The position numbers and the translations under genes were made by a program. Under the pieces are notes generated by a model. That model was not told the DNA's origin and searched no databases. It was given only the letters and a program-made list of their open reading frames with translations. From Caulobacter ginsengisoli (GTDB taxonomy: Bacteria > Pseudomonadota > Alphaproteobacteria > Caulobacterales > Caulobacteraceae), in the NCBI RefSeq assembly GCF_030814835.1, contig NZ_JAUSVS010000001.1, positions 62,001 through 126,000 on the forward strand: a stretch of 64,000 nt of DNA, given 5' to 3'. Every line of letters starts with the position of its first letter. Within the stretch, counting starts at the first letter, position 1. This document shows positions 25,877 to 34,656 of this stretch, one piece after another.

Positions 25877-26623
25877 ATGTTCGATCTGAGCGGCAAGACG
25901 GCGCTGGTCACCGGCGCCAACACCGGCCTTGGCCAGGCGATCGCGCAGGCGCTGGCGGGCGCTGGGGCCGACATCGTGGCCGTCGGCCGCTCGGCGCCCG
26001 CCGACACGGAAGCGGCTGTGCGCGCGGCGGGCAGAAGCTTCCTGTTTCTGGAGGCCGACCTAACCTCTCAGGCCGGTTTCGCCGAAATCGTCAGCCGCTG
26101 TGAGAAAGAGGTTGGCGCACCCGACATCCTGGTCAACAACGCTGGGACCATCCGGCGCGCTGACGCCGTGGATTTCTCCGAGGCGGACTGGGACGAGGTG
26201 ATGAACGTCAACCTCAAGAGCGCCTTCTTCCTCACGCAAGCCGTGGGCCGCGGCATGATCGCGCGCGGGGCCGGTAAGGTGATCAACATCGCCTCGATGC
26301 TGTCCTTCCAGGGCGGCATTCGCGTCGCCAGTTACACCGCCTCCAAGAGCGGCATTGCAGGCCTCACCAAGCTGCTGGCCAACGAGTGGGCGGGCAAGGG
26401 CGTCAACGTCAACGCCATCGCCCCCGGCTATTTCTCGACCAACAACACCGAGGCCCTGCGCAACGACGAGACCCGCAGCCGGGACATCCTGGCCCGCATC
26501 CCGGCCGGGCGCTGGGGCAAGCCGTCGGACCTGGGCGGGGCGGCGGTGTTCCTGGCGGCGCCGGCCAGCGACTATGTGCATGGCGCGATTATTCCTGTGG
26601 ATGGGGGATGGCTGGCCCGCTGA
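25877..26623 (+). CDS. kduD: 2-dehydro-3-deoxy-D-gluconate 5-dehydrogenase
   Basis: KduD reduces 3-deoxy-D-glycero-2,5-hexodiulosonate to 2-keto-3-deoxygluconate. The 248-residue short-chain dehydrogenase shows TGANTGLGQAIA for cofactor binding (residues 13-24), NNAG at about 87-90, the catalytic YTASK (Tyr near residue 154), and the PGYFSTNNTEALRND segment typical of KduD. It follows kduI by eight bases. Its last 16 bases overlap the start of ppc, suggesting coupled translation. Confidence 0.95.
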   Translation: MFDLSGKTALVTGANTGLGQAIAQALAGAGADIVAVGRSAPADTEAAVRAAGRSFLFLEADLTSQAGFAEIVSRCEKEVGAPDILVNNAGTIRRADAVDFSEADWDEVMNVNLKSAFFLTQAVGRGMIARGAGKVINIASMLSFQGGIRVASYTASKSGIAGLTKLLANEWAGKGVNVNAIAPGYFSTNNTEALRNDETRSRDILARIPAGRWGKPSDLGGAAVFLAAPASDYVHGAIIPVDGGWLAR

Positions 26624-29298
26624 GCGTCCAGGACCCGCAGGCCGACACCGGCGCGGTCAGTCGCGACGTCCGGAAGAATGTCGCCTTTCTCGATGGCCTG
26701 CTGATCGAGGCCATTCGCTATCTCGACGGCGATGACGCCGCCCACCTGATCGACTCGGCCCGCCGGGCGGCGGCCGAGGGCGGCTCGGCCCCGCACCTGG
26801 ACTTCCTGTTCAGCGCCCTGACGCCGGACGAGGCCATGCTGCTGGCCAGGGCCTTCGCCTGCCATTCGCTGCTGGCCAATATCGGCGAGGAGGTGGCCGG
26901 CCGCCGGCGTCTCTCCGAGGCCGACCATCAGCAGACCCTGGCGGGGGCCGCCGAGGCGCTGGGCCTGTCGAAGGCCAGGATCCGCAAATCCGTCGAGGCG
27001 CTGTCGGTGACCCCGGTGCTGACCGCCCACCCGACCGAGGTCCGCCGCCGGGCCCTGGTCGAGCGGGAGACCGAGATCACCCGGCTGATGGCCCTGCGAC
27101 GCCATGCGCTGGAGCCCGAGCTCGATCGCCGCAGCCGCGAGGCGCTATTCCGAGAGGCGGCGCTGCTGTGGCGCACCCGCCTGCACCGGCCCGAGAAGAT
27201 CACCGTCAAGGACGAGATCCGCAACGCCCTCTCCATCGTCCGCACCTCCATCCTGCCGGCCCTCAACAGCCTCTATGCCGAATGGGGCCAGGCCTTCGGG
27301 ACGGCGCCCCAGGCCATGACCCTGGGCAGCTGGTTGGGCGGCGACCGCGATGGCCATCCGGGCGTAGACGGCGACACCCTGCGCCTGGCCTTCGCCTCCC
27401 AGGCCCGCATTGTGCTGGACCATTATGCCGGCGAGGTGCGCCGGCTGTGGTCGGACCTGGCCGTCTCCTCGGCCTATGCCGGGGTCTCCGAAGCGGTCGA
27501 GGCCCTGGCCGCCGCCTCCGGCGAAGCCTCGGCCCACCGCGCCGACGAGCCCTATCGCCAGGCCTTCGAGTTCATCTTCGACCGCCTCTGCGCCAGCGCC
27601 CAGGTGCTGGCCGGCGGGCCGGTGGCCTATGCGCTGGGGCCGTCCGACGCGCCGCCCTATGGCCTGCCGTCCGAGTTTGTCGCCGACCTGGAGGTGATCC
27701 GGGAGTCGCTGGAACAGAATGGCGGATCACGGCTGGTCGGCGAGCAGCTGACCACCCTGATCGCGGTCGCCAAGGCCTGCGGCTTCCACCTGCTGGCCCT
27801 GGACCTGCGCCAGAACGCCGACGTGCACGAGCGGCTGATCGCCGAACTGCTGACCCGTTCGGGCAGCGATATCGACTACCTGGCCCTGGACGAGGCCGCC
27901 CGCCAGGGTCTGCTGCTGGCCGAGATGGCCCACCAGCGCCTGCTGCGCTCGCCCTTCATCGCCTATTCCGAGGAGACGGCGAAGGAACTGCGGACCCTGG
28001 AGGCGGCGGCCGAGGCGGTGCGGCTCTATGGTCCGCAGGCCATCGGCGCCTATGTCGTCTCCAAGTCTGCCACCCTGTCGGACATCCTCGAGCCGCTGGT
28101 GCTGCTCAAGCAGGTCGGACTGGTCTGGGGCGGCGCCGAACCCCGCGCCGCCGTCCGCGTCTCGCCGCTGTTCGAGACGATTGGCGACCTGGAAGAGGGG
28201 CCTGCCGTGCTGCGGTCCTGGCTGGAACTGCCCCTGGCCCGCTCGCTGCTTGGCAAGGCGCCCGTGCAGGAGGTCATGGTCGGCTATTCCGACTCCAACA
28301 AGGACGGCGGCTATGTCGCCTCGCGCCGGGGCGTGGCCCGGGCCGCGACGGCGCTGGCGGCGGAGTGCGAGCGGCTGGGCGTGGGCCTGCGCCTGTTCCA
28401 CGGCCGGGGCGGTTCGGTCGGCCGGGGAGGGGGACCGGCCGCCGAGGCCGTGCTGGCCCAGCCGCCGGGCACGGTGCAGGGGCGCCTCAGGATGACCGAG
28501 CAGGGCGAGATGATCGCCCGCCGCTATGGCGACCAGGCCACGGCCCGCCGCAATCTCGACAGCCTGGCCGCCGCCGTGCTGACCGCCAGCCAGACCCATC
28601 TGGGCGATGACGACCCCAAGGTGGCGGCGCGGCTGGACGAGCTGGCCGCCGCCTCGTTCCACGCCTATCGGGGCCTGGTCTATGACGAGCCCGGCTTCGA
28701 GACCTTCTTCTGGCAGGCCACGCCCATCGCCGAGATCGCCCAGCTCAACATCGGCAGCCGCCCGGCCTCGCGCACCGCCAGCCGCAAGATCGAGGACCTG
28801 CGGGCCATCCCCTGGGTGTTCAGCTGGAGCCAGGCGCGGTTCATGCTGCCGGGCTGGTACGGTTTCGCCGGCGGGGCGACCCGGATCGGGCTGGAGGGCG
28901 CCGAGTTGGCCGACCTCGCCGCCGGCAACGAGCTGTTCGCGGCCCTGCTTTCCAACATGGAACTGGCCCTGGCCCAGGCCGACCTGACCCTGGCCGGACG
29001 CTACGTGGCCTTGGCCGAGGACCGCGCCGGGAGCGACCGGCTGTTCGACATCATCCACCGCGAATACGACGCCGCCGTCGCCTTGGCTTTAGCGGCGCGG
29101 GGCGGGACGAAGCTGCTGGACGATCAGCCCAGCCTGTTGGAGTCGGTGGCCCTGGCCGCCCGCACGGTCGAGCCGCTCAACCACCTGCAGCTCGAACTGC
29201 TGACCCGCCGCCGGGCCGGCGATGAGGCCGAGGCCACGCGCCTGGCCATCCAGCTGACCGTGGCGGGTATCGCCGCGGGGCTTCGGAATACCGGCTAG
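26608..29298 (+). CDS. ppc: phosphoenolpyruvate carboxylase
   Basis: Ppc makes oxaloacetate from phosphoenolpyruvate and bicarbonate. From the chosen ATG the product has 896 residues, the normal length. Catalytic motifs are all present: TAHPTE with His141, GYSDSNKDGG with Lys565, and FHGRGGSVGRGGGP with His598 and Arg600. The C-terminus is RNTG, close to the usual QNTG that contacts the active site. The frame is open further upstream, but that part lies inside kduD and does not resemble Ppc. Its position at the end of the uronate run couples sugar-acid growth to refilling of the TCA cycle. Confidence 0.95.
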   Translation: MAGPLSVQDPQADTGAVSRDVRKNVAFLDGLLIEAIRYLDGDDAAHLIDSARRAAAEGGSAPHLDFLFSALTPDEAMLLARAFACHSLLANIGEEVAGRRRLSEADHQQTLAGAAEALGLSKARIRKSVEALSVTPVLTAHPTEVRRRALVERETEITRLMALRRHALEPELDRRSREALFREAALLWRTRLHRPEKITVKDEIRNALSIVRTSILPALNSLYAEWGQAFGTAPQAMTLGSWLGGDRDGHPGVDGDTLRLAFASQARIVLDHYAGEVRRLWSDLAVSSAYAGVSEAVEALAAASGEASAHRADEPYRQAFEFIFDRLCASAQVLAGGPVAYALGPSDAPPYGLPSEFVADLEVIRESLEQNGGSRLVGEQLTTLIAVAKACGFHLLALDLRQNADVHERLIAELLTRSGSDIDYLALDEAARQGLLLAEMAHQRLLRSPFIAYSEETAKELRTLEAAAEAVRLYGPQAIGAYVVSKSATLSDILEPLVLLKQVGLVWGGAEPRAAVRVSPLFETIGDLEEGPAVLRSWLELPLARSLLGKAPVQEVMVGYSDSNKDGGYVASRRGVARAATALAAECERLGVGLRLFHGRGGSVGRGGGPAAEAVLAQPPGTVQGRLRMTEQGEMIARRYGDQATARRNLDSLAAAVLTASQTHLGDDDPKVAARLDELAAASFHAYRGLVYDEPGFETFFWQATPIAEIAQLNIGSRPASRTASRKIEDLRAIPWVFSWSQARFMLPGWYGFAGGATRIGLEGAELADLAAGNELFAALLSNMELALAQADLTLAGRYVALAEDRAGSDRLFDIIHREYDAAVALALAARGGTKLLDDQPSLLESVALAARTVEPLNHLQLELLTRRRAGDEAEATRLAIQLTVAGIAAGLRNTG

Positions 29299-30650
29299 AC
29301 CAGGCTGTTCAGATAGGCCTCGAGGTGGGTGTAGCCATCGCCGTCGCGGTCAGTGGCGCCGTCGGCGGGATTGGTCGGGTTCAGGCCGTGGGCCTTCTCC
29401 CAGGCGTCGGGCATGCCGTCGCCATCGCTGTCCTTGGGCGCGGGGCCGCTCGCCAGCACCGGCCAGCCGCCGACCTGGGCCTGGGTGTCGATCAGTCGGC
29501 CAGTGCGGGCCTTCACGCCGGTCAGGATGCGCAGGTCCACGCTGTCCCGCCGCAGCGAAACGCCGGCCAGGCTCATGACCCGGTCATAGGCGATGCGCGC
29601 GGTGTCCGTCGGCATCTCCGGATCGACCACCGGGCCGGCCGAGCGGTAGCCGGCGGGCGGCTCGCAGGTCACCAGGCTCCAGGGATCGGCGGGGATGATG
29701 CCGTTCATGGCGTTGCCCTGGAAGAAGGCGCGGGCCGCCTGGCTGTGTTCGCAGAAGGCAAGGGCGCCGGGGGAGTCTGGGCCTTGGACGTACCAGTTGC
29801 CGACGAAATTGTAGGCGGCGGCGGTGTCCTTGTCGGCGTTGTAGCCCGAAGTCTCGCCGCCCCAGTTGTAGAAGACATTGTTGCGGAAATCGATCAGCGG
29901 GCCGAGCGGATCGACGCTGACGGGGTTGTAGTTGCCGGGCCGGGGCATGCGGTTGACGTGGCTGGCCCAGAGGTTGTGGTGGAAGCTGATCTTCGCCCCA
30001 TAGCCGCCGCGGATCAGGCTGCCATAGCCATGCCGGCCCTTGGCGTGGACCGAACGGTTCAGGGATTCGGCGATCACCGACCACTGCACCGTCACGTCAT
30101 AGAAGCCGTCCTCAGGCGGCGCATAGCGGCTGCCCAGAGACAGGGTCTCGTCGACCGACCAACTGGCCGAGAGGTGGTCCAGCACGATCCGCCGGCCGCT
30201 GGTCACGGTGATGGCGTCGTCCTGAATCTTCGACTCATCGCCCAGCCGCGAGCGGATGTAGCGGATCACCACATCGTCGGCGGCGATGACCAGCGGCTGG
30301 TCGCGCAGGGTGATCCCTTCGCCCGGCGCGGTCTGGCCGGCGATGGTGATACGGGGATGCTTGATCTTCAGCGGGGTCTTCAGCCGGATCGTGCCGGCGA
30401 TATCGAACACCACCGTGCGCGGCCCCCTGGCCTCGACGGCGTCGCGCAGGCTGCCAGGGCCGGCGTCCTCCAGGTTGGTCACGTGAAAGACCTGGCCGCC
30501 GCGTCCGCCCAGCGACCAGCGGCCGAAGCCCTCGGCGCCCGGGAAGGCGGGGACCGGGCCCGGTTGCGCCCTCGACGCTCCGGTCGCGGCCAGGGTCAGT
30601 GAGAGGACGATCAGCGCCCTGACGATCCCCCCGATAATCCTTGGGCCCAT
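29295..30650 (-). CDS. exported pectate lyase-like protein (parallel beta-helix)
   Basis: The 451-residue product starts with a signal peptide (hydrophobic residues 7-22). It continues with the polysaccharide lyase family 1 opening FPGAEGFGRWSLGGRGGQVFHVTNLEDAG. Beta-helix rungs with many Asn and Asp follow, through GSLRDAVE, ITIAGQTAPGEGI, VIRYIRSRLGDES and IVLDHLSASWSVDE. Such enzymes cut polygalacturonate by beta-elimination. The end holds a calcium-binding-like DSDGDGMPDAWEKAHGLNP segment. An upstream in-frame start adds 26 residues, but ATG 30650 has GAAGGGA upstream and leaves the signal peptide at the terminus. It diverges from the TonB receptor across two operators. Confidence 0.88.
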   Translation of the reverse strand: MGPRIIGGIVRALIVLSLTLAATGASRAQPGPVPAFPGAEGFGRWSLGGRGGQVFHVTNLEDAGPGSLRDAVEARGPRTVVFDIAGTIRLKTPLKIKHPRITIAGQTAPGEGITLRDQPLVIAADDVVIRYIRSRLGDESKIQDDAITVTSGRRIVLDHLSASWSVDETLSLGSRYAPPEDGFYDVTVQWSVIAESLNRSVHAKGRHGYGSLIRGGYGAKISFHHNLWASHVNRMPRPGNYNPVSVDPLGPLIDFRNNVFYNWGGETSGYNADKDTAAAYNFVGNWYVQGPDSPGALAFCEHSQAARAFFQGNAMNGIIPADPWSLVTCEPPAGYRSAGPVVDPEMPTDTARIAYDRVMSLAGVSLRRDSVDLRILTGVKARTGRLIDTQAQVGGWPVLASGPAPKDSDGDGMPDAWEKAHGLNPTNPADGATDRDGDGYTHLEAYLNSLV

Positions 30651-30744
30651 CTGTAATTCCCTTCGCGAGCGCGCCTTGAGGATGCCGCATTCCCCGGTTT
30701 GGCGAAAAACCGCGATCCGGCTTGTCAATCGCCACGACTCTGAG

Positions 30745-30772
30745 CTATCAAAGCGAATGATACCGGTGTCAA
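30745..30772 (-). promoter_or_regulatory. possible promoter of the pectate lyase gene, overlapped by an operator
   Basis: On the minus strand TTGACA (30772-30767) is followed after 16 bases by TGATAG (30750-30745), an acceptable sigma-70-like pair. The -35 box is part of the operator at 30757-30772, so repressor binding would exclude polymerase. The spacing is seen; promoter activity is inferred. Confidence 0.4.
30757..30772. promoter_or_regulatory. LacI-family operator 1 between pectate lyase and TonB receptor
   Basis: TGATACCGGTGTCA at 30758-30771 is a palindrome with one mismatch around the central CCGG. It is the same element as upstream of uxaA. Its centre lies 33 bases from the centre of a second, perfect copy at 30790-30805, about three helical turns, so two repressor dimers could sit on one DNA face. 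Confidence 0.75.
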
Positions 30773-30789
30773 CGCGGAAACGACACCTA

Positions 30790-30805
30790 ATGACACCGGT
30801 GTCAT
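30790..30805. promoter_or_regulatory. LacI-family operator 2 upstream of the TonB receptor
   Basis: ATGACACCGGTGTCAT is a perfect 16-bp palindrome, the best copy of the element in the window. A -10-like GATACT at 30818-30823 follows it by 12 bases, within the spacing of Caulobacter-type promoters, so TGTCAT at the right edge could act as the -35 region for the receptor gene. Control by the LacI-type regulator encoded at 22460-23527 is inferred from the shared sequence. Confidence 0.8.
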
Positions 30806-30905
30806 ACCCAGACTCGTGATACTAGCGCGGTCAGGAGCGGGTTAGGCGGATTTAGCAACCGGCGGCGGAGATCGCCGGGGACGCGCGAAGGGGAGGGAGT
30901 TTATC

Positions 30906-33875
30906 GTGTCGAAAGCCCATGCTTCGCGCACCACCGCGCTGCGTTTTGGCGCCTCGCTTGCGGCCATCGCCTGCGCGCTGGCCGCCACCAACGCCCAGGC
31001 GCAGACGCCGCCGCCGTCCGACGAACCTTCCGAGGTTGAAGCGGTCGTGGTCACGGGCTTCCGCCAGAGCCTTGCCAGCGCCATCGCCGTCAAGCGCCAG
31101 GAAGTGACCGTCGTCGACGCCATCAAGGCCGAAGACATCGCCGACTTCCCCGACCTGAACATCGCCGAGGCCATCCAGCGGATTCCGGGCATCTCGATCG
31201 ACCGTGACGCCGGCGAGGGCCGCTCGATCACCGTCCGGGGCCTGGGGTCGGACTTCACCCGCACCCGCATCAACGGCATGGAGGCCCAGGCCACCACCGG
31301 CGGCACCGACTCCTCGGGCGGCGCCAACCGCGGCCGCGGCTTCGACTTCAACGTCTTCGCCTCCGACCTGTTCAGCGGCGTCACCGTGCGCAAGACCGCC
31401 TCGGCCGAGACCGAAGAGGGCTCGCTGGGCGCCACCGTCGACCTGACCACCACCCGGCCCTTCGACTACAAGGGCTTCAAGATGGCGATGTCGGCCCAGT
31501 ACGGTTACAACGACCTCTCCGGCGAGTGGGACCCCAGAGCCGCCTTCCTGATCAGCGACACCACCGAGGACGGCCGGTTCGGGGCCCTGTTCTCGGTCGC
31601 CTATTCCAAGCGCAACCTGATCGAAGAAGGCTTCTCTTCGGTGCGCTGGGAGCGGGCCACCGACAACGGCGGCTTCTGCAGCCCGGTCGGCTATGCGCCG
31701 CAGAACCCGGCCAGCGGCAGCGGCGCCAGCGCCGCCAACTGCACCACCGGCGTGGCGCGCCCGGCCAACACGGCCTCCAACAACGCCGCCTATACCGCGG
31801 TCAATGCCTCGACCATCTTCGCCCCGCGCCTGCCGCGCTACGGCCGGCTGGTCCACTCGCAGGATCGCCTGGGCTACACCGCCTCGTTCCAGTGGAAGCC
31901 GACCGACGCCACCACCGTCACCTTCGACGTGCTCTATTCCAAGCTGGAAGCCACCCGTCAGGAGAACTTCCTGGAATCGCTGTCCTTCAGCCGCAACGCG
32001 TCGGCCGGCGGCAAGCCGCAGATCGGCGTGGTGAGCGCGGTCGTGGCCAACAACATGATCGTCGCCGGCGTCTTCAACAACGTCGATGTGCGCAGCGAGC
32101 AGCGCTATGACGAGCTGTCGACCGAGTTCACCCAGCCGACCCTGACCGTCGATCACCGCTTCAGCGACAACTTCCGCATGCGGGCCTTCCTGGGCCGGGC
32201 GACGTCGGACTTCGACAACCCCGTCCAGACCACGGTCACCCTGGATCGCCAGAACATCCAGGGCTACGGCTGGGACTTCCAGGGGCATATGAACACGCCT
32301 CTGATCAACTACGGCTTCGACGTCACCAACCCGGCCAACTGGAACTGGCGCGATGTCAGCCTGGGCACGGCCGTGACCGCCGTGCCGCGCTCCGAGATCC
32401 GCATCCGGCCCAACGGCGTGGAGACCAAGTTCACCGCCGGCCAACTGGACTTCGTCTGGGACCTCAACGACGACCTGACCTTCAAGTTCGGCTACAATTA
32501 CAAGAAGTTCGACTCTCGCTCCTTCGACCGGCGGCGGACGGACGAGACGGTTGTGCCGGCCCTGCCGGTCGGCACGACGGTGGCCGACATCTCGATGCTG
32601 CTGCGCGGCTTCGGCGACGGTCTGGGCCAGCCGGGTGGCAACGCCACTTCCTGGGTGGTGCCCAACCTCCCGGTGATCGCCAGCCTGTTCAACATCTACT
32701 GCAACTGCAACACCGGCGTGCCGGGCGGGGACTTCACCCTGACCAGCACCACCAACGGCAACGCCCGCGGCGGCAACCGCTTCATCAGCGAAGAGGACCG
32801 GTCCTACTACCTGCAGCTGGACTTCCGCACCGACGTCTTCAGCATGCCGCTGCGCGGCAATGTCGGCTTCCGGGGCGTGAACACCAACCTCTACGCCGAG
32901 GGCTACAGCTCGACCGGTGGCGGGACCAAGGTCTACGGCAGCCATGAATATCAGGACTACCTGCCGTCCCTGAACCTGGCCCTGAACATCACCGATGACT
33001 TCGTGGCCCGCTTCGGCGTCGCCAAGGTGATGGCGCGGCCGCAGATCGGCAACACACTGGCCGGGACCAACTATCTGGTGCCGACCACCTCGCTGGCCCC
33101 GTCCAGCCCGAACTTCACCGCCTCCATCGGCAACGTGAACCTCGATCCGTTCCGGGCGACGACCTACGACCTGAGCTTCGAGTGGTATTTCGCCAAGGAC
33201 TCGCTGCTGTCGGCCGCCTTCTTCTACAAGGACATCGACACCTATATTCAGATCATCCGCCAGGACCTGCAGTACCAGGATCTGACGGCCCTGAACCCGT
33301 CGGCCTTCGCCCCGGGCTTCTGCCAGATCGCCAACGGCTGCTCGCCGACGACGATCTTCCAGCTGACCAGCGCGGTGAACACCAAGGGCGGGCCGCTGTC
33401 GGGCTTCGAGCTCAGCTACCAGCAGCCCTTTACCTTCCTGCCCGCGCCGTTCAACGGCCTGGGCGTGCTCTTGAACTACACCAAGGTGACGAGCGAGATC
33501 GACTACTGCAACAACGCGCTCTGCACGCTGACGGTGACCGACGACCTGATCAACCTGTCGCCGACCGCCTACAACGCCACCCTCTACTACGAGGATGAAA
33601 AGCTCAGCGCCCGCGTCTCCGCCGCCTGGCGGGACGAGTATCTGCAGAATGTCCCGGGCCGGAATGGCAACCTGGTCGAGGGCAAGACCGAGACCTTCAA
33701 CGTCGACGCCTCGATGTCCTACAAGCTGACCGACAGCGTGCAGGTGACGTTCGAGGGCCTGAACCTTACCGACGAGTTTAATCGGCAGTGGGTCGGCGAC
33801 GACACCCGCAGTTCGACCTCGGTCTACCACCATACCGGCCGCCAGGTTTACTTCGGCGTCCGCTACACCTTCTGA
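30906..33875 (+). CDS. TonB-dependent receptor, probable oligouronate importer
   Basis: The 989-residue product has a signal peptide (about 1-34) and a TonB-box-like EAVVVTGFRQSLASAI. The plug domain includes DIADFPDLNIAEAIQRIPGISIDR and ITVRGLGSDFTRTRINGMEA, and the outer-membrane beta-barrel ends in FGVRYTF with a terminal phenylalanine. The plug sequence is that of the Xanthomonas/Caulobacter TonB receptor group used for plant polysaccharides. Operators shared with the uronate genes and the divergent pectate lyase suggest the substrate is oligogalacturonide. It starts at GTG 30906 with GGGAGGGAG upstream. A strong terminator follows. Confidence 0.95.
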   Translation: MSKAHASRTTALRFGASLAAIACALAATNAQAQTPPPSDEPSEVEAVVVTGFRQSLASAIAVKRQEVTVVDAIKAEDIADFPDLNIAEAIQRIPGISIDRDAGEGRSITVRGLGSDFTRTRINGMEAQATTGGTDSSGGANRGRGFDFNVFASDLFSGVTVRKTASAETEEGSLGATVDLTTTRPFDYKGFKMAMSAQYGYNDLSGEWDPRAAFLISDTTEDGRFGALFSVAYSKRNLIEEGFSSVRWERATDNGGFCSPVGYAPQNPASGSGASAANCTTGVARPANTASNNAAYTAVNASTIFAPRLPRYGRLVHSQDRLGYTASFQWKPTDATTVTFDVLYSKLEATRQENFLESLSFSRNASAGGKPQIGVVSAVVANNMIVAGVFNNVDVRSEQRYDELSTEFTQPTLTVDHRFSDNFRMRAFLGRATSDFDNPVQTTVTLDRQNIQGYGWDFQGHMNTPLINYGFDVTNPANWNWRDVSLGTAVTAVPRSEIRIRPNGVETKFTAGQLDFVWDLNDDLTFKFGYNYKKFDSRSFDRRRTDETVVPALPVGTTVADISMLLRGFGDGLGQPGGNATSWVVPNLPVIASLFNIYCNCNTGVPGGDFTLTSTTNGNARGGNRFISEEDRSYYLQLDFRTDVFSMPLRGNVGFRGVNTNLYAEGYSSTGGGTKVYGSHEYQDYLPSLNLALNITDDFVARFGVAKVMARPQIGNTLAGTNYLVPTTSLAPSSPNFTASIGNVNLDPFRATTYDLSFEWYFAKDSLLSAAFFYKDIDTYIQIIRQDLQYQDLTALNPSAFAPGFCQIANGCSPTTIFQLTSAVNTKGGPLSGFELSYQQPFTFLPAPFNGLGVLLNYTKVTSEIDYCNNALCTLTVTDDLINLSPTAYNATLYYEDEKLSARVSAAWRDEYLQNVPGRNGNLVEGKTETFNVDASMSYKLTDSVQVTFEGLNLTDEFNRQWVGDDTRSSTSVYHHTGRQVYFGVRYTF

Positions 33876-33896
33876 CCTACCCTCCTTGCGCATGAC

Positions 33897-33930
33897 TGGG
33901 CGCCGGCTACCCCCGGCGCCCAACTTTTTA
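33897..33930 (+). terminator. rho-independent terminator after the TonB receptor gene
   Basis: TGGGCGCCGG (33897-33906) pairs perfectly with CCGGCGCCCA (33913-33922) around a six-base loop. The 10-bp stem is followed by ACTTTTTA. It lies 22 bases after the receptor stop and before kdgA, so it should separate the two units or lower transcription into kdgA-kdgK. Confidence 0.85.
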
Positions 33931-33982
33931 CGGAGAAGGGGATCGGTGTTAGGCGTTCATCTCGCCTGACAGGAGTACAGCT

Positions 33983-34654
33983 ATGAGCAAAGATCGCCTC
34001 GCCGTTCTGGCCGCCATGATGGATCAGGGGGTGATCCCGGTCTTCTACCACCCCGACGCCGAGGTCTGCGCCAAGGTCATCCAGGCCTGCGCCGACGGCG
34101 GGGCCAAGGCCATCGAGTTCACCAACCGCGGCGACTTCGCCGCCCACGTCTTCCTGGACGTCACCCGCCATTTCGCCAAGGCCGATCCCAGCGTCATCAT
34201 GGGCGTGGGCTCGATCGTCGATGCGCCGACGGCGGGGCTCTATATCGCCAACGGCGCCAACTTCGTGGTCGGCCCGATGCTGAACCCCGAGGTCGCCCGG
34301 CTCTGCAATCGCCGGATGATCGCCTACAGCCCCGGCTGCGGCAGCGTCACCGAGATATCCGAGGCCCAGGAACTGGGCTGCGAGATCGTCAAGGTCTTCC
34401 CCGGCAGCCAGGTCGGCGGCCCGGACTTCGTCAAGTCGGTGCTAGGGCCCATGCCCTGGACCAAGATCATGCCGACCGGCGGGGTCGATCCGACCGAGGC
34501 TTCGCTGAAGAGCTGGTTCGGGGCGGGCATCGTGGCCGCCGGGATCGGCAGCAAACTCATCAGTCAGGACCTGCTGGACGCCGGTGACTACGCCGGTATC
34601 GAAAAGCGGGTCCGCGACACCGTCGCCCTGATCAGGGCCATTCGCGGGAAATAG
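33983..34654 (+). CDS. kdgA: 2-keto-3-deoxy-6-phosphogluconate aldolase
   Basis: This aldolase splits KDPG into pyruvate and glyceraldehyde-3-phosphate, the last step of the uronate pathway. The 223-residue TIM-barrel product has AIEFTNRGD with the catalytic glutamate, FVVGPMLNPEVARLCNRR, the Schiff-base lysine in VKVFPGS (Lys137), and MPTGGVDPTEAS for phosphate binding. It belongs to the slightly longer group starting VIPVFYHPD rather than the E. coli Eda form. It starts at ATG 33983 with CAGGAG upstream and is followed after two bases by kdgK. Confidence 0.93.
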   Translation: MSKDRLAVLAAMMDQGVIPVFYHPDAEVCAKVIQACADGGAKAIEFTNRGDFAAHVFLDVTRHFAKADPSVIMGVGSIVDAPTAGLYIANGANFVVGPMLNPEVARLCNRRMIAYSPGCGSVTEISEAQELGCEIVKVFPGSQVGGPDFVKSVLGPMPWTKIMPTGGVDPTEASLKSWFGAGIVAAGIGSKLISQDLLDAGDYAGIEKRVRDTVALIRAIRGK

Positions 34655-34656
34655 AC

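Noticed and set aside
30852..33923. 1023-codon minus-strand open frame opposite the TonB receptor
   Set aside because: The plus-strand frame has a signal peptide, plug and barrel ending; the minus-strand frame has no recognisable protein features.
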